Below the pieces are notes generated by a model, which was not told the origin of the DNA, did not search any database, and saw only the letters and a list, made by a program, of their open reading frames with translations. From Lentzea sp. NEAU-D7 (GTDB lineage: Bacteria > Actinomycetota > Actinomycetes > Mycobacteriales > Pseudonocardiaceae), in the NCBI RefSeq assembly GCF_026242055.1, contig NZ_JAPJDL010000009.1, forward strand, positions 1 to 34,421: 34,421 bases of DNA, in the 5' to 3' direction. Below are positions 21,937-31,959 of the stretch, piece after piece (positions within the stretch are counted from its first letter, which is position 1; each line of letters starts with the position of its first letter). Position numbers and translations under genes: made by a program.

Positions 21937-24900
21937 GTGACGAAGGGCTGGATCCGCCGACTGACCGCAGCGTGCTGGCAGCACCCCCGCCTGGTGGTGC
22001 TGTCGGTCCTCGCCGCGGTCGTCGGCGTGGGTCTGCAGGCGGCGGGGCCGTTGCTGCTCAAGACGGCGATCGACGACTCGACGGGCGGCCGCACCGATCG
22101 GCTGTGGCCGTTGATGGTGGCGCTGGTCGTGCTGGAGCTGCTGACGTTCGGGTCGGCGTTCCTGCGGCGCTACCTCGGCGGGCGGCTGGCGCTGGGCGTG
22201 CAGCACGACCTGCGGCTCGGCGTGTTCTCGGCGGTGCAGCGGCTCGACGGGGCGAAGCAGGACGAGCTGCGCACCGGGCAGATCGTGTCGCGCTCGATCA
22301 CCGACCTGCAGCTGGTGCAGTCGCTGCTGATGATGGCGCCGCTGGCCGTGGGCACGGTGGTGTTCGCACTGGCCGCGCTGGCGGCGATGATCTACCTGTC
22401 GATCCCGCTGACGATCATCGCGGTGATCGTGCTGCCGCTGGTGGCGTGGCTGGCCGGCCGCACCCGGCTCACGCTGTTCCCCGCCACGTGGTCGGCGCAG
22501 CAGCGGGCCGCGGACCTGGCGCAGCACGTCGAGGAGACCGTCACCGGTGTCCGCGTGGTGAAGGGCTTCGGCCAGGAGGCGCGTGAGGTCGCCCGGCTGG
22601 AGAAGCACGCCAAGTTCCTGTTCGCGGAACGGATGCGCGCCGCCCGGCTGTCGTCGAAGCCGCTCGCGACCGTGACGGCGCTGCCGTTGCTCGGCCAGGT
22701 CGCGGTGCTGGGCCTCGGCGGCTGGCTGGCGCTGCACGGCCAGGTCACGCTCGGCACGTTCCTCGCCTTCACGACGTACGTGGCGAACCTCGTCGGCCCG
22801 ACGCGGCTGCTGTCGAGCCTGATGGTGTCCGCCCAGCTGGCCAGGGCCGGCGTGGAGCGGGTCTACGAGCTGATCGACTCGCAGCCGGACGTGACGGACG
22901 GTCCCGGCGAGGTGCCGTCCGGCCCGCTCGGTGTCTCGTTCTCCGGCGTGTCCTTCGGTTACGCCCGCAGCGAGCCCGTCCTGAAGGACTTCTCGATCTC
23001 GGTCGAGCCGGGCGAGACGCTGGCGCTCGTGGGCACCGCGGGTTCGGGCAAGTCGACGGTGTCGTTGCTGCTGCCGCGTTTCTACGACGTGCACAGCGGC
23101 TCGGTCCGGGTCGGCGGCGCGGACGTGCGCACGCTGAAGCTGGAGTCGTTGCGCGGTGCGGTCGGCGTGGTGTTCGAGGAGGCCTTCCTCTTCTCCGACA
23201 CGGTGTTCTCGAACATCGCGTACGGCAGCCCCGACGCCTCCCGCGAGGAGGTCGAGCGCGCCGCGAAGGCCGCGGAGGCCCACGACTTCATCGAGGCGCT
23301 GCCGCTCGGCTACGACACGGTGGTCGGCGAGCGGGGCCTCACCCTGTCCGGCGGCCAGCGCCAGCGCGTCGCCCTGGCCCGCGCCCTGCTCTCCGATCCG
23401 CGCATCCTCGTGCTGGACGACGCGACGTCGGCGGTGGACAACGCGACGGAGGCGGCGATCCACGCGACGCTCGCCTCGGTCACGGCCGACCGCACGACAC
23501 TCCTGGTGGCCCACCGGCGTTCGACGCTCTCCCTGGCCGACCGGATCGCCGTGCTGGACGCGGGCCGCGTGGTCGACGTCGGCACGCACGCCGAGCTGAC
23601 CGAGCGCTGCGCCCTCTACCGCGACCTGCTGGCGGGGCCGGGCGAGGCGATCGAGTCCGCCGCGCCGGCCACAACCGGCGACCTGTGGCCGAAGCTGTCG
23701 CAGGAAGACCTCGACGAGCGCCTGATCGCCGAGGCGAAGGTCTCCACCTCCGCCGCGCCCGGCCGGCGTGGCGGCAGCGGCGGAGGTGGCGCGGGCGGCG
23801 GCATGGCGGCGCTGGCCGGCGGCCCTCCCACCCCCGAGCTGCTGGCCCAGGTCCGTTCGCTGCCCCCGGCCACCGAGGTCCCGGTCCTGCACGGCGAGGA
23901 CCCGCGCGCCCCCGACCCCGCCTTCCGCCTCGCCCGCCTGCTGCGCCCGGTCCGCTGGGCCCTGGGCGGTGTGGCGGCGCTGGTGGTGCTGGACGCGCTG
24001 GTCGGCATGGGCATGCCCTCGCTCGTGCGCCTCGGCATCGACGGCGGCGTGGTGGGCGGAGCCGAGTCGTCGCTGTGGCAGGCCGTGGTGCTGGGCGTCG
24101 GCCTGGTCGTGGTCGGCTGGCTGACCACGGCGGGCAGCACCGTCTTCGCCGCGCGCCTGGGCGAGCGCCTGCTCTACCTGCTGCGCGTCCGCAGCTACGC
24201 CCACCTGCAACGCCTCGGCCTCGACTACTACGAGCGCGAGATGGCCGGCCGCATCATGACGAGGATGACGACGGACGTCGACGCCCTCTCGACGTTCCTG
24301 CAGACCGGTCTCGTCACCGCTGTGATCAGCCTGGTCACCGTGGTCGGCATCACCGCCGCCCTGGTCGTCACCGACGCCTCGCTGGCCCTGATCGCCCTCT
24401 CGGTGCTCCCGGTCCTGGCCGCCGCCACGGTGCTCTTCCAACGCCTCTCCTCCACCGCCTACGCGGAGGCCCGCGAGCGGGTCAGCGCGGTGAACGCCGA
24501 CCTCCAGGAGAACGTCTCGGGCCTGCGCGTCTCGCAGGCCTACACCAGGGAGCGCCGCTCGGCCGAGGCCTTCGCCGAACGCAGCGACGCCTACCGCCGC
24601 ACCCGCCTGCGAGCCCAGCGCTACATCGCCACCTACTTCCCGTTCGTGGCGATGCTCTCCGGCGTGGCCCAGGCGGTGGTCCTGGCCGTGGGTGCCCACC
24701 GGGTGGCGGCGGGCACCATGACGCCGGGTGTCCTGCTGGCGTTCCTCCTGTACCTGGGCCTGTTCTTCAGCCCGATCCAGCAGCTCTCCGGCGTCTTCGA
24801 CGGCTACCAGCAGGCGAGGGTGGGCCTGCGCAGGATCGGCGACCTGCTCCGCACCCCCAGCACGGTCGAACCACCGTCGCACCCGGTCGAGGTCCCACCC

Positions 24901-25647
24901 CGCCTGAAGGGCGAGGTGGAGCTCCGCAACGTCTCCTTCACCTACGCGGGAGCCGAGTCCCCGGCGCTGGACGACGTCACGCTCCACGTCAAGCCGGGCG
25001 AGACCGTCGCGCTCGTCGGCGAGACCGGCGCGGGCAAGTCGACCCTCGTCAAACTCATCGCCCGCTTCTACGACGCCACGGAGGGCACGGTCCTGGTGGA
25101 CGGCGTGGACGTCCGCGCCTACGACCTCTCCGCCTACCGCCAGCGCCTCGGCGTGGTCCCCCAGGAAGCGCACCTCTTCGGCGGCGACCTGGCCTCCAAC
25201 GTCGCCTACGGCCGCCCCGCGGCCACGGAACAAGAGATCCAGCAGGCCACCGAGGCCGTCGGCGCCCTCCCGATGGTGGCCACCCTCCAGAACGGTTTCC
25301 ACCAGCCGGTGGGCGAACGGGGCAACCACCTCTCCGCGGGGCAGCGCCAGCTCGTGGCCCTGGCGAGAGCGGAACTGGTCAACCCCGACCTCTTACTCCT
25401 GGACGAGGCGACAGCGGCACTGGACCCGGCCACGGAGTCCGCGGTGCTGGCCGCCAGCGACCACCTCGCCGGCGCCAGGACCACCTTCGTGGTGGCCCAC
25501 CGCCTGGCCACCGCGGCAAGGGCCGACCGAATAGTCGTCCTGGCCAACGGCCGGGTGATCGAGCAGGGCACCCACGCCGACCTCTTGCAGGCCAACGGCA
25601 CCTACGCCCGTCTGTGGCGCCACGGCGGCACACCCGAAGCCGCGTAA
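21937..25647 (+). CDS. Fused two-half ABC exporter (TMD-NBD-TMD-NBD)
   Basis: A protein of about 1236 aa joining two type IV (MDR-like) half-exporters through a Gly-rich linker (RRGGSGGGGAGGG). NBD1: Walker A GTAGSGKST near 365, VVFEEAFLF where the Q-loop Gln is normally found (Glu instead), signature LSGGQRQR near 470, Walker B ILVLDDATS with Asp in place of the catalytic Glu. NBD2: Walker A GETGAGKST near 1027, Q-loop VVPQEAHLF, signature LSAGQRQL near 1132, Walker B LLLLDEATA with Glu. The Asp-type Walker B of NBD1 would face the altered NBD2 signature, giving one degenerate and one active site as in heterodimeric exporters such as TM287/288. The GTG at 21937 is preferred (leaderless box, VTKGWIRRL start); an ATG at 21907 is in frame. 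Substrate unknown. Confidence 0.92.
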   Translation: MTKGWIRRLTAACWQHPRLVVLSVLAAVVGVGLQAAGPLLLKTAIDDSTGGRTDRLWPLMVALVVLELLTFGSAFLRRYLGGRLALGVQHDLRLGVFSAVQRLDGAKQDELRTGQIVSRSITDLQLVQSLLMMAPLAVGTVVFALAALAAMIYLSIPLTIIAVIVLPLVAWLAGRTRLTLFPATWSAQQRAADLAQHVEETVTGVRVVKGFGQEAREVARLEKHAKFLFAERMRAARLSSKPLATVTALPLLGQVAVLGLGGWLALHGQVTLGTFLAFTTYVANLVGPTRLLSSLMVSAQLARAGVERVYELIDSQPDVTDGPGEVPSGPLGVSFSGVSFGYARSEPVLKDFSISVEPGETLALVGTAGSGKSTVSLLLPRFYDVHSGSVRVGGADVRTLKLESLRGAVGVVFEEAFLFSDTVFSNIAYGSPDASREEVERAAKAAEAHDFIEALPLGYDTVVGERGLTLSGGQRQRVALARALLSDPRILVLDDATSAVDNATEAAIHATLASVTADRTTLLVAHRRSTLSLADRIAVLDAGRVVDVGTHAELTERCALYRDLLAGPGEAIESAAPATTGDLWPKLSQEDLDERLIAEAKVSTSAAPGRRGGSGGGGAGGGMAALAGGPPTPELLAQVRSLPPATEVPVLHGEDPRAPDPAFRLARLLRPVRWALGGVAALVVLDALVGMGMPSLVRLGIDGGVVGGAESSLWQAVVLGVGLVVVGWLTTAGSTVFAARLGERLLYLLRVRSYAHLQRLGLDYYEREMAGRIMTRMTTDVDALSTFLQTGLVTAVISLVTVVGITAALVVTDASLALIALSVLPVLAAATVLFQRLSSTAYAEARERVSAVNADLQENVSGLRVSQAYTRERRSAEAFAERSDAYRRTRLRAQRYIATYFPFVAMLSGVAQAVVLAVGAHRVAAGTMTPGVLLAFLLYLGLFFSPIQQLSGVFDGYQQARVGLRRIGDLLRTPSTVEPPSHPVEVPPRLKGEVELRNVSFTYAGAESPALDDVTLHVKPGETVALVGETGAGKSTLVKLIARFYDATEGTVLVDGVDVRAYDLSAYRQRLGVVPQEAHLFGGDLASNVAYGRPAATEQEIQQATEAVGALPMVATLQNGFHQPVGERGNHLSAGQRQLVALARAELVNPDLLLLDEATAALDPATESAVLAASDHLAGARTTFVVAHRLATAARADRIVVLANGRVIEQGTHADLLQANGTYARLWRHGGTPEAA

Positions 25648-25810
25648 CCGCCCGCACACACGGCGCTACGCGGTGCCGTCAAGGCGATGGCGGGGACGCG
25701 ACCGTGCGCAAGCACGAACCCGTGGCCCCCGCCACGAACCCTCGTCCCGACCTCACGCCGTCGCGTAGAAACCAACTCCCGGACCGACGCGGCCAAAGGA
25801 GTCCACCGCC

Positions 25811-26650
25811 GTGCCCTCACGCCCCTCGATCCTCTACGTCTCCAACCTGGCCTACCCGGCCAGAGGTCGCCGCTACTGCGACGAGGACATCTACCTGACC
25901 TCGCACCTGAGACGGCACTTCGACCTGGCCATCTGCCACCCGGAGGACGCCGCCGCCCTGATGCCGGGCCACGACGCGGTCGTGATCCGCAACAGCGGCC
26001 CGGTCATCGACCACGCCGCCGCCTACCACCACTTCCGCGAGCAGGCGAAGGCCACGGGCCAGCGCGTCTACAACCCGCTCACCGGCAAGGGCGACATGGC
26101 GGGCAAGCAGTACCTGATCGACCTGACCGGAGCGGGCTTCCCGGTCATCCCCACGTTCGGCGCCGCGGACGACCTCGACCGCCTCCCCCGGGCGACCGAG
26201 TACGTCGTGAAGCCCAAAGCCGGAGCCGACTCCCACGGTCTGGAGTTCGTGTCCGTGAACGATCTCCTGGTCAACCTGGAGAGCAAGGCCCGCGCCGGGG
26301 CCGACGTCCTCGTCCAGCCGAGGATCGACTTCCGGTACGAGGTCTCGTTCTACTTCGTGGACCACGACTTCCAGTACGCCCTGAACGCACCGGACCCGGC
26401 GAAGCGCTGGGAACTCCGCCCGTACGTCCCGAGCCGGGAGGACCTGGAGTTCGCGCAGCGGTTCGTCGACTGGAACGACATGGCCCACGGCGTCCAGCGC
26501 GTCGACGCCTGCCGCACCCGGCAGGGCGACCTGCTGCTGGTCGAACTGGAAGACCTGAACCCGTACCTGTCGCTGGACCGGACGCCCGACGACACCAGAA
26601 CCCGCTTCGTCGGCGCGATAGCGGCGTCGATCCGGCGTTCACTGGGCTGA
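25811..26650 (+). CDS. Lone ATP-grasp-fold protein, unknown substrate
   Basis: A 279-aa protein with an ATP-grasp layout. The N-terminal Rossmann-like part is SILYVSNLAYPARGRRYCDE to VVIRNSGPVID. The central ATP-binding part includes GKQYLIDLTGAGFPVIPTF and YVVKPKAGADSHGLEF (nucleotide-binding Lys and Gly-rich loop). VQPRIDFRYEVSFYFVD and LLVELEDLNPYLSL supply the Glu and Asn metal ligands. It is nearest in style to glutathione-synthetase/RimK-like ligases, which join a carboxylate to an amine. GTG start at 25811 with AAAGGAG upstream. No biosynthetic partner or precursor gene is adjacent, so the substrate cannot be inferred. The 163 bp before it hold no clear gene. Confidence 0.75.
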   Translation: MPSRPSILYVSNLAYPARGRRYCDEDIYLTSHLRRHFDLAICHPEDAAALMPGHDAVVIRNSGPVIDHAAAYHHFREQAKATGQRVYNPLTGKGDMAGKQYLIDLTGAGFPVIPTFGAADDLDRLPRATEYVVKPKAGADSHGLEFVSVNDLLVNLESKARAGADVLVQPRIDFRYEVSFYFVDHDFQYALNAPDPAKRWELRPYVPSREDLEFAQRFVDWNDMAHGVQRVDACRTRQGDLLLVELEDLNPYLSLDRTPDDTRTRFVGAIAASIRRSLG

Positions 26651-26959
26651 ACCGGATCGGGCCGGACAAGATCAATCCGCAGGGCGGCCGCGATGTACCT
26701 ATCGTGAACTGATCAGTGCTCCCGGCGCGTATGCCCGTCCGACGGCTCGGTGAGCGTTGATCGGAAGGGAGGAGACGACGTGAGACGCACATCAAGAACT
26801 GCTCAACTGCGGGTGACGACAGGGCCGTCCTGATCGATCCTGTGACAGAGCACTCCTTGCCATGTGCCTCCAGCGTGTGAAGGCCCGGGCCAGGGGGACT
26901 AACCTGACTACCGCATGAGTCAACACCAAGAGCGAGATGGATAGAGGCGAGCGCCAGCC
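26651..26959 (+). other. kgd leader region
   Basis: This 309-bp gap upstream of kgd holds one strongly SD-preceded short ORF (26780-26833) and a TAACCT hexamer (26900-26905) that could be a -10 box for kgd. No riboswitch motif or strong terminator was recognised. Confidence 0.4.
26780..26833 (+). CDS. Possible 17-codon leader peptide upstream of kgd
   Basis: A GTG at 26780 follows GGGAGGAG at 5-6 nt spacing, the strongest ribosome-binding site in this stretch. The reading frame gives VRRTSRTAQLRVTTGPS and a TGA at 26831-26833. It is 126 bp before the kgd start. The peptide is rich in Arg and Thr and has no known relative that I recognise. It may be a regulatory uORF, a small protein, or chance. 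Confidence 0.35.
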   Translation: MRRTSRTAQLRVTTGPS

Positions 26960-29900
26960 GTGTCCAGCAGCAGTCCTGCGTCACAGTTCGGGCCGAACGA
27001 ATGGCTCGTCGAGGAAATGTACGACCAGTTCCTCGCGGACCCGTCATCCGTAGACCCGGCATGGCACGACTTCTTTGCCGACTACAAGCGGGCGGGCGGC
27101 AACGGCACCGCCTCCACGGCCGGCGCGGGTGGCTCCACGGCCACCACGACCGCCACCGTGACGCCGCCGGCCGCGGACAACGGCAAGCCCGCGCCCGCCG
27201 CCGCACCCAAGCCGGCCGCCGCGCCGCCGAAGTCCGCGGCCTCGCTGCCGCAGACCGGCAAGCCCGCACCGCAGCAGGCCGCCAAGGCCGCCCCGGTCAA
27301 GCCGAGCGCGCAGCCCGAGCAGAAGCAGCTGCGCGGTGCGTCCGCCGCCATCGCGAAGAACATGGAGCTCTCGCTCACCGTTCCGACCGCGACCAGCGTG
27401 CGTGCCGTGCCCGCGAAGCTGCTGGCCGACAACCGCATCGTCATCAACAACCACCTGAAGCGGACGCGCGGCGGGAAGGTCTCCTTCACGCACGTCATCG
27501 GCTACGCGGTGGTCCGGGCGCTGCAGGCCTACCCGAACATGAACCGGCACTACGCCGAGGTGGACGGAAAGCCGTTCGTCGTCACGCCGGAGCACGTGAA
27601 CTTCGGTCTGGCGATCGACCTGCCCGGCAAGGACGGCAGCCGCACGCTGGTCGTCGCGTCGGTCAAGGGCTGCGAGAACATGACGTTCACGCAGTTCTGG
27701 CAGGCCTACGAGGACCTGATCCGCAAGGCCCGCGCCGGGTCGCTCACCGCGGACGACTTCTCCGGCACCACGATCTCGCTGACCAACCCCGGCACGATCG
27801 GCACGAACCACTCGGTGCCGCGGCTGCAGGCAGGTCAGGGCGCGATCATCGGCGTCGGCGCCATGGAGTACCCCGCGCACTTCCAGGGCACCAGCGAGCA
27901 GGCGCTCACCGACATGGGCGTCAGCAAGATCATCACGCTGACCAGCACGTACGACCACCGCATCATCCAGGGTGCCGAGTCGGGCGAGTTCCTCAAGCGC
28001 GTGCACCAGCTGCTGCTCGGTGAGGACGGCTTCTACGACGAGATCTTCGCGTCGCTGCGCCTGCCCTACGAGCCGATCCGCTGGGTCGCCGACATCCCCG
28101 AGGGCGCCGTCGACAAGACCGCGCGCGTCATCGAGCTGATCGACGCGTTCCGCACGCGCGGCCACCTGATGGCCGACACGGACCCGCTGAACTACCGCCA
28201 GCGCTCGCACGCCGACCTGGACGTGCTGAGCCACGGCCTGACGCTGTGGGACCTGGACCGCGAGTTCCCGGTCGGCGGCTTCGCCGGCAAGGAGCGGATG
28301 AAGCTCCGCGACATCCTGGGCGTGCTGCGCAACTCGTACTGCCGCACCGTCGGCGTCGAGTACATGCACATCCTCGAGCCCGAAGAGCGCCGCTGGATCC
28401 AGGAGCGCGTCGAGGTTCCGCACGAGAAGCCGCCGGCCACCGTGCAGAAGTACATCCTCAGCAAGCTGAACGCCGCCGAGGCCTTCGAGACGTTCCTGCA
28501 GACGAAGTACGTCGGCCAGAAGCGCTTCTCGCTGGAGGGCGGCGAGACCGTCATCCCGCTGCTCGACGCGGTGCTCGACAAGGCCGCCGAGCACGAGCTC
28601 GACGAGGTCGTCATCGGCATGCCGCACCGCGGCCGCCTGAACGTCCTCGCGAACATCGTCGGCAAGCCGATCTCGCAGATCTTCCGCGAGTTCGAGGGCA
28701 ACCTCGACCCCGGTCAGGCGCACGGCTCGGGCGACGTGAAGTACCACCTCGGTGCCGAGGGCAAGTACTTCCGCATGTTCGGCGACGGCGAGACCAAGGT
28801 GTCGCTGACGGCGAACCCGTCGCACCTCGAGGCCGTCGACCCGGTGCTCGAAGGCATCGTCCGCGCCAAGCAGGACATGATCGACAAGGGCGGCGACTTC
28901 TTCCCCGTCCTGCCGGTCGCGATGCACGGTGACGCGGCGTTCGCCGGTCAGGGTGTCGTCGCCGAGACGCTGAACCTGGCGCTCGTGCGCGGCTACCGCA
29001 CCGGTGGCACCGTCCACATCGTCGTGAACAACCAGGTCGGCTTCACCACGGCACCGGAGCACTCGCGGTCCTCGAAGTACTCGACCGACGTCGCGAAGAT
29101 GATCGGCTCGCCGGTCTTCCACGTGAACGGCGACGACCCCGAGGCCTGCTACTGGGTCGCGAAGCTGGCCGTCGAGTACCGCCAGGCGTTCCACAAGGAC
29201 GTCGTGATCGACATGGTCTGCTACCGCCGCCGCGGCCACAACGAGGGCGACGACCCCTCGATGACGCAGCCGGCGATGTACGACGTGATCGACCAGAAGC
29301 GCTCGGTGCGCAAGACCTACACCGAGTCCCTGATCGGCCGCGGCGACATCACCGTCGAAGAGGCCGAGAAGGCGCTGCAGGACTTCTCCAGCCAGCTGGA
29401 GCACGTCTTCAACGAGGTCCGCGAGCTCGAGAAGCACCCGGTGACGGTCAGCCCGTCGGTGGAGGCCGAGCAGCAGATCCCGGCGAAGCTGCCCACGGGC
29501 ATCTCCCGCGAGGTGCTGGAGCACATCGCGGACGCCCACGTGAACCTGCCGGAGGGCTTCACGCCGCACGCGCGCGTCAAGCCGGTGCTCGACCGCCGCG
29601 CCAAGATGGCGCGCGAGGGCGGCATCGACTGGGCGTTCGCCGAGCTGCTCGCCTTCGGTTCGCTCGCGATCGAGGGCCGCAACGTCCGCCTGGCCGGCCA
29701 GGACTCGCGCCGCGGCACGTTCGTGCAGCGCCACGCGACCCTGATCGACCGCAAGACGGGCGAGGACTACACGCCGCTGCAGAACCTGTCGCCGGACCAG
29801 GGCAAGTTCATGGTCTACGACTCGGTGCTGTCGGAGTTCGCCGCGCTCGGCTTCGAGTACGGCTACTCGGTCGCGAACCCGCAGGCACTGGTCCTGTGGG

Positions 29901-30652
29901 AGGCGCAGTTCGGTGACTTCGTCAACGGCGCGCAGCCGATCATCGACGAGTTCATCTCGTCCGGTGAGGCCAAATGGGGTCAGCGTTCCGACGTCGTGAT
30001 CCTGCTGCCGCACGGCCACGAGGGCCAGGGTCCCGACCACACGTCGGGCCGCATCGAGCGCTGGCTGCAGCTGTGCGCCGAGGGCTCCATGACCGTCGCG
30101 GTGCCGTCGACGCCGGCGAACTACTTCCACCTGCTGCGCCGCCACGCCCTCGACGGCGTCGACCGGCCGCTCGTGGTGTTCACGCCGAAGTCGATGCTGC
30201 GCCTCAAGGCAGCGGTCAGCGGCACGGACGAGTTCATCAACGACCGCTTCCACTCGGTGATGGACGACCCGACCATCAAGGACCCGAACGCGGTCACGAA
30301 GGTCCTGCTGTGCAGCGGCAAGATCTCCTACGAGCTGCACGCCGAGCGTGAGAAGCGCGGCGGCGGCGACGTGGCGATCGTGCGCGTCGAGCAGCTCTAC
30401 CCGGTCCCGGCCCGCAAGCTGACCGAGACCCTGGAGCGCTACCCGAACGCGAAGGACGTCCGCTGGGTGCAGGAGGAGCCGGCGAACCAGGGTGCCTGGC
30501 CGTTCTACGGTCTGGCCCTGCCGGAGCTGCTGCCCGAGCACCTGGGCACCGTCCGCCGCGTGTCGCGCCGCCCGATGGCCGCCCCGTCGGCCGGTTCGAG
30601 CAAGGTGCACGAGGTCGAGCAGCGCGAGATCATCACGCGCGCGTTCGACTAG
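26960..30652 (+). CDS. kgd: Multifunctional 2-oxoglutarate decarboxylase/dehydrogenase E1-E2 (Kgd)
   Basis: A 1230-aa protein with the actinobacterial layout. The N-terminal segment is [20 protein letters not shown], followed by an Ala/Pro/Lys-rich flexible linker (to about residue 115). An E2-type acyltransferase domain ends with [15 protein letters not shown] near residue 330 (the catalytic DHR). The E1 domain runs from about 360 on, with [10 protein letters not shown] near 657 and [10 protein letters not shown] near 690 forming the ThDP/Mg site. Length and order match mycobacterial Kgd/SucA, which decarboxylates 2-oxoglutarate and feeds succinyl-CoA formation with a shared E3. In relatives it is inhibited by the FHA protein GarA. 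GTG start at 26960; a strong terminator follows the stop. Confidence 0.97.
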   Translation: MSSSSPASQFGPNEWLVEEMYDQFLADPSSVDPAWHDFFADYKRAGGNGTASTAGAGGSTATTTATVTPPAADNGKPAPAAAPKPAAAPPKSAASLPQTGKPAPQQAAKAAPVKPSAQPEQKQLRGASAAIAKNMELSLTVPTATSVRAVPAKLLADNRIVINNHLKRTRGGKVSFTHVIGYAVVRALQAYPNMNRHYAEVDGKPFVVTPEHVNFGLAIDLPGKDGSRTLVVASVKGCENMTFTQFWQAYEDLIRKARAGSLTADDFSGTTISLTNPGTIGTNHSVPRLQAGQGAIIGVGAMEYPAHFQGTSEQALTDMGVSKIITLTSTYDHRIIQGAESGEFLKRVHQLLLGEDGFYDEIFASLRLPYEPIRWVADIPEGAVDKTARVIELIDAFRTRGHLMADTDPLNYRQRSHADLDVLSHGLTLWDLDREFPVGGFAGKERMKLRDILGVLRNSYCRTVGVEYMHILEPEERRWIQERVEVPHEKPPATVQKYILSKLNAAEAFETFLQTKYVGQKRFSLEGGETVIPLLDAVLDKAAEHELDEVVIGMPHRGRLNVLANIVGKPISQIFREFEGNLDPGQAHGSGDVKYHLGAEGKYFRMFGDGETKVSLTANPSHLEAVDPVLEGIVRAKQDMIDKGGDFFPVLPVAMHGDAAFAGQGVVAETLNLALVRGYRTGGTVHIVVNNQVGFTTAPEHSRSSKYSTDVAKMIGSPVFHVNGDDPEACYWVAKLAVEYRQAFHKDVVIDMVCYRRRGHNEGDDPSMTQPAMYDVIDQKRSVRKTYTESLIGRGDITVEEAEKALQDFSSQLEHVFNEVRELEKHPVTVSPSVEAEQQIPAKLPTGISREVLEHIADAHVNLPEGFTPHARVKPVLDRRAKMAREGGIDWAFAELLAFGSLAIEGRNVRLAGQDSRRGTFVQRHATLIDRKTGEDYTPLQNLSPDQGKFMVYDSVLSEFAALGFEYGYSVANPQALVLWEAQFGDFVNGAQPIIDEFISSGEAKWGQRSDVVILLPHGHEGQGPDHTSGRIERWLQLCAEGSMTVAVPSTPANYFHLLRRHALDGVDRPLVVFTPKSMLRLKAAVSGTDEFINDRFHSVMDDPTIKDPNAVTKVLLCSGKISYELHAEREKRGGGDVAIVRVEQLYPVPARKLTETLERYPNAKDVRWVQEEPANQGAWPFYGLALPELLPEHLGTVRRVSRRPMAAPSAGSSKVHEVEQREIITRAFD

Positions 30653-30667
30653 GCCCCGCACGACACG

Positions 30668-30704
30668 AACGAGCCGCCGGATCCCTTGGGTCCGGCGGCT
30701 CGTT
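30668..30704 (+). terminator. Strong terminator after kgd
   Basis: AACGAGCCGCCGGA (30668-30681) and TCCGGCGGCTCGTT (30691-30704) pair perfectly over 14 bp with a 9-nt loop and end in TTTTC. It lies between kgd and the next small gene on the same strand. Confidence 0.9.
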
Positions 30705-30733
30705 TTCTACAGAACCTCACAGGAGTTTCCGCC

Positions 30734-30913
30734 ATGTACCACACCGATCGCGGCATCGAGGAGCTCGAGAAGCGGCGCGGCGAGGAGGAGGTCACCTTCG
30801 CGTGGCTCGCCGACAAGCTGCGGGAGTTCGTCGACGCCAACCCCGACTTCGAGACGCCGATCGAGCGCTTCGCCACGTTCCTGGCGCGCGACGACGACGA
30901 CTTCGAGGACTGA
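30734..30913 (+). CDS. Small conserved acidic protein (DUF6104-like)
   Basis: A 59-aa protein, MYHTDRGIEELEKRRGEEEV onward to a DDDDFED tail. The pattern TDRGIEELEKRRGEEEVT, then LADKLREFVDANPDFETPIE and RFATFLAR, matches a short conserved actinobacterial family that I recall as DUF6104, often found next to kgd. Two charged amphipathic helices are predicted by eye. ATG at 30734 with AGGAG at 30721-30725. It begins only 29 bp after the kgd terminator, with no clear promoter, so it may be made by read-through. Function unknown. Confidence 0.8.
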   Translation: MYHTDRGIEELEKRRGEEEVTFAWLADKLREFVDANPDFETPIERFATFLARDDDDFED

Positions 30914-30914
30914 G

Positions 30915-31907
30915 CTACCAGGCGTAGGCCTCCGGCGCCGGCTTCGACCCGTTCGGAGCCGGCGCCGGGAACAGCTCGTCGAGCTTCGCCAGCACGTCCG
31001 CGTCGAGCTTCAGCTCCGCGGCGCGCAACGAGTTGTCGAGCTGCTCCGCCGTGCGCGGCCCGATGATCGGCGCGGTCACGCCGTCCTGGTGCAGCAGCCA
31101 GGCGAGGCCGACGTTGGCCGGGTCCTCCCCGATCTCCGCGCACAGCTTCTCGTAGGCGTCGATCGTGTCGCGGTACTTCTCCAGCGCGTCCGCGGACCGC
31201 CCGGAGGCGCTGCGGGACGTGCCGCCCTCACGCTGCTTGCGCAGCACACCGCCCAGAAGGCCGCCGTGCAGCGGCGACCAGGGGATCACGCCGAGGCCGT
31301 AGTGCTTGGCCGCCGGCAGGACCTCGAGCTCGACCCAGCGGGTCATCAGGTTGTAGATCGACTGCTCGGACACCAGCCCGAGGAACCCGCGCGTGCGGGC
31401 CGCTTCCTGGGCCTGGGCGATGTGCCAGCCGGCGAAGTTGGACGAGCCGAAGTAGATGACCTTGCCCTGCTGGCGCAGCACGGAGAAGGCTTCCCAGATC
31501 TCGTCCCACGGCGTGTCCCGGTCGACGTGGTGCATCTGGTACAGGTCGATGTAGTCGGTCTGCAGGCGCTTGAGCGACGCGTCCGCGGCGCGGCGGATGT
31601 TCAGCGCCGACAGCTTGGTCTCGTTCGGCCAGTCGCCCATGCTGCCGTAGAGCTTGGTGGCGATGACCGTCCGCTCGCGACGGGTGCCGCCCTTCGCGAA
31701 CCAGTTGCCGATGATGTTCTCGGTGACGCCCTCACCCTTCTTCCAGCCGTAGACGTTGGCCGTGTCGAAGAAGTTCAGGCCGTGTTCGTGGGCGCGGTCC
31801 ATGATCGCGTGGCTGTCGGCCTCCGACGTCTCGGGACCGAAGTTCATCGTGCCGAGGCACAGGCGGGAGACGGACAGGCCACTGCGACCGAGCTGGGTGT
31901 ACTCCAT
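30915..31907 (-). CDS. Aldo/keto reductase
   Basis: A 330-aa NADP-dependent oxidoreductase with an (alpha/beta)8 barrel. The catalytic tetrad is visible: Asp in NFFDTANVYGW, Tyr in the same motif, Lys in VIATKLYG and His in YQMHHVD. SEQSIYNLMTRWVELEVLPA and GVIPWSPLHGGLLGG match the KCNAB/YajO-type subgroup (AKR tandem of the potassium-channel beta-like type). Reduces aldehydes or ketones; the physiological substrate is unknown. The ATG at 31907 has GGTGGAAG nearby; a GTG at 31916 adds three residues. Converges with the 59-aa gene, 1 bp between stops. Confidence 0.9.
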   Translation of the reverse strand: MEYTQLGRSGLSVSRLCLGTMNFGPETSEADSHAIMDRAHEHGLNFFDTANVYGWKKGEGVTENIIGNWFAKGGTRRERTVIATKLYGSMGDWPNETKLSALNIRRAADASLKRLQTDYIDLYQMHHVDRDTPWDEIWEAFSVLRQQGKVIYFGSSNFAGWHIAQAQEAARTRGFLGLVSEQSIYNLMTRWVELEVLPAAKHYGLGVIPWSPLHGGLLGGVLRKQREGGTSRSASGRSADALEKYRDTIDAYEKLCAEIGEDPANVGLAWLLHQDGVTAPIIGPRTAEQLDNSLRAAELKLDADVLAKLDELFPAPAPNGSKPAPEAYAW

Positions 31908-31959
31908 GACTTCCACCCTGCCTCCTGCGCATCCCGAGTGCCACGTGGAGCTGCTCCAG

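Noticed and set aside
21748..25329. Very long open frame (about 1193 codons) on the minus strand
   Set aside because: It is the antisense of the fused ABC exporter, whose motifs are complete. The predicted protein is Arg/Gly/His-rich without domains, as expected of a GC-rich shadow frame.
25687..25810. A precursor peptide before the ATP-grasp gene (graspetide-like cluster)
   Set aside because: The upstream frame runs out of phase into the ATP-grasp gene, has no good ribosome-binding site or repeated core motif, and no transporter is linked to it.
27044..30661. Minus-strand frame of about 1205 codons
   Set aside because: Antisense of kgd, low-complexity Arg/Val/Leu/Asp composition, no recognisable domain.
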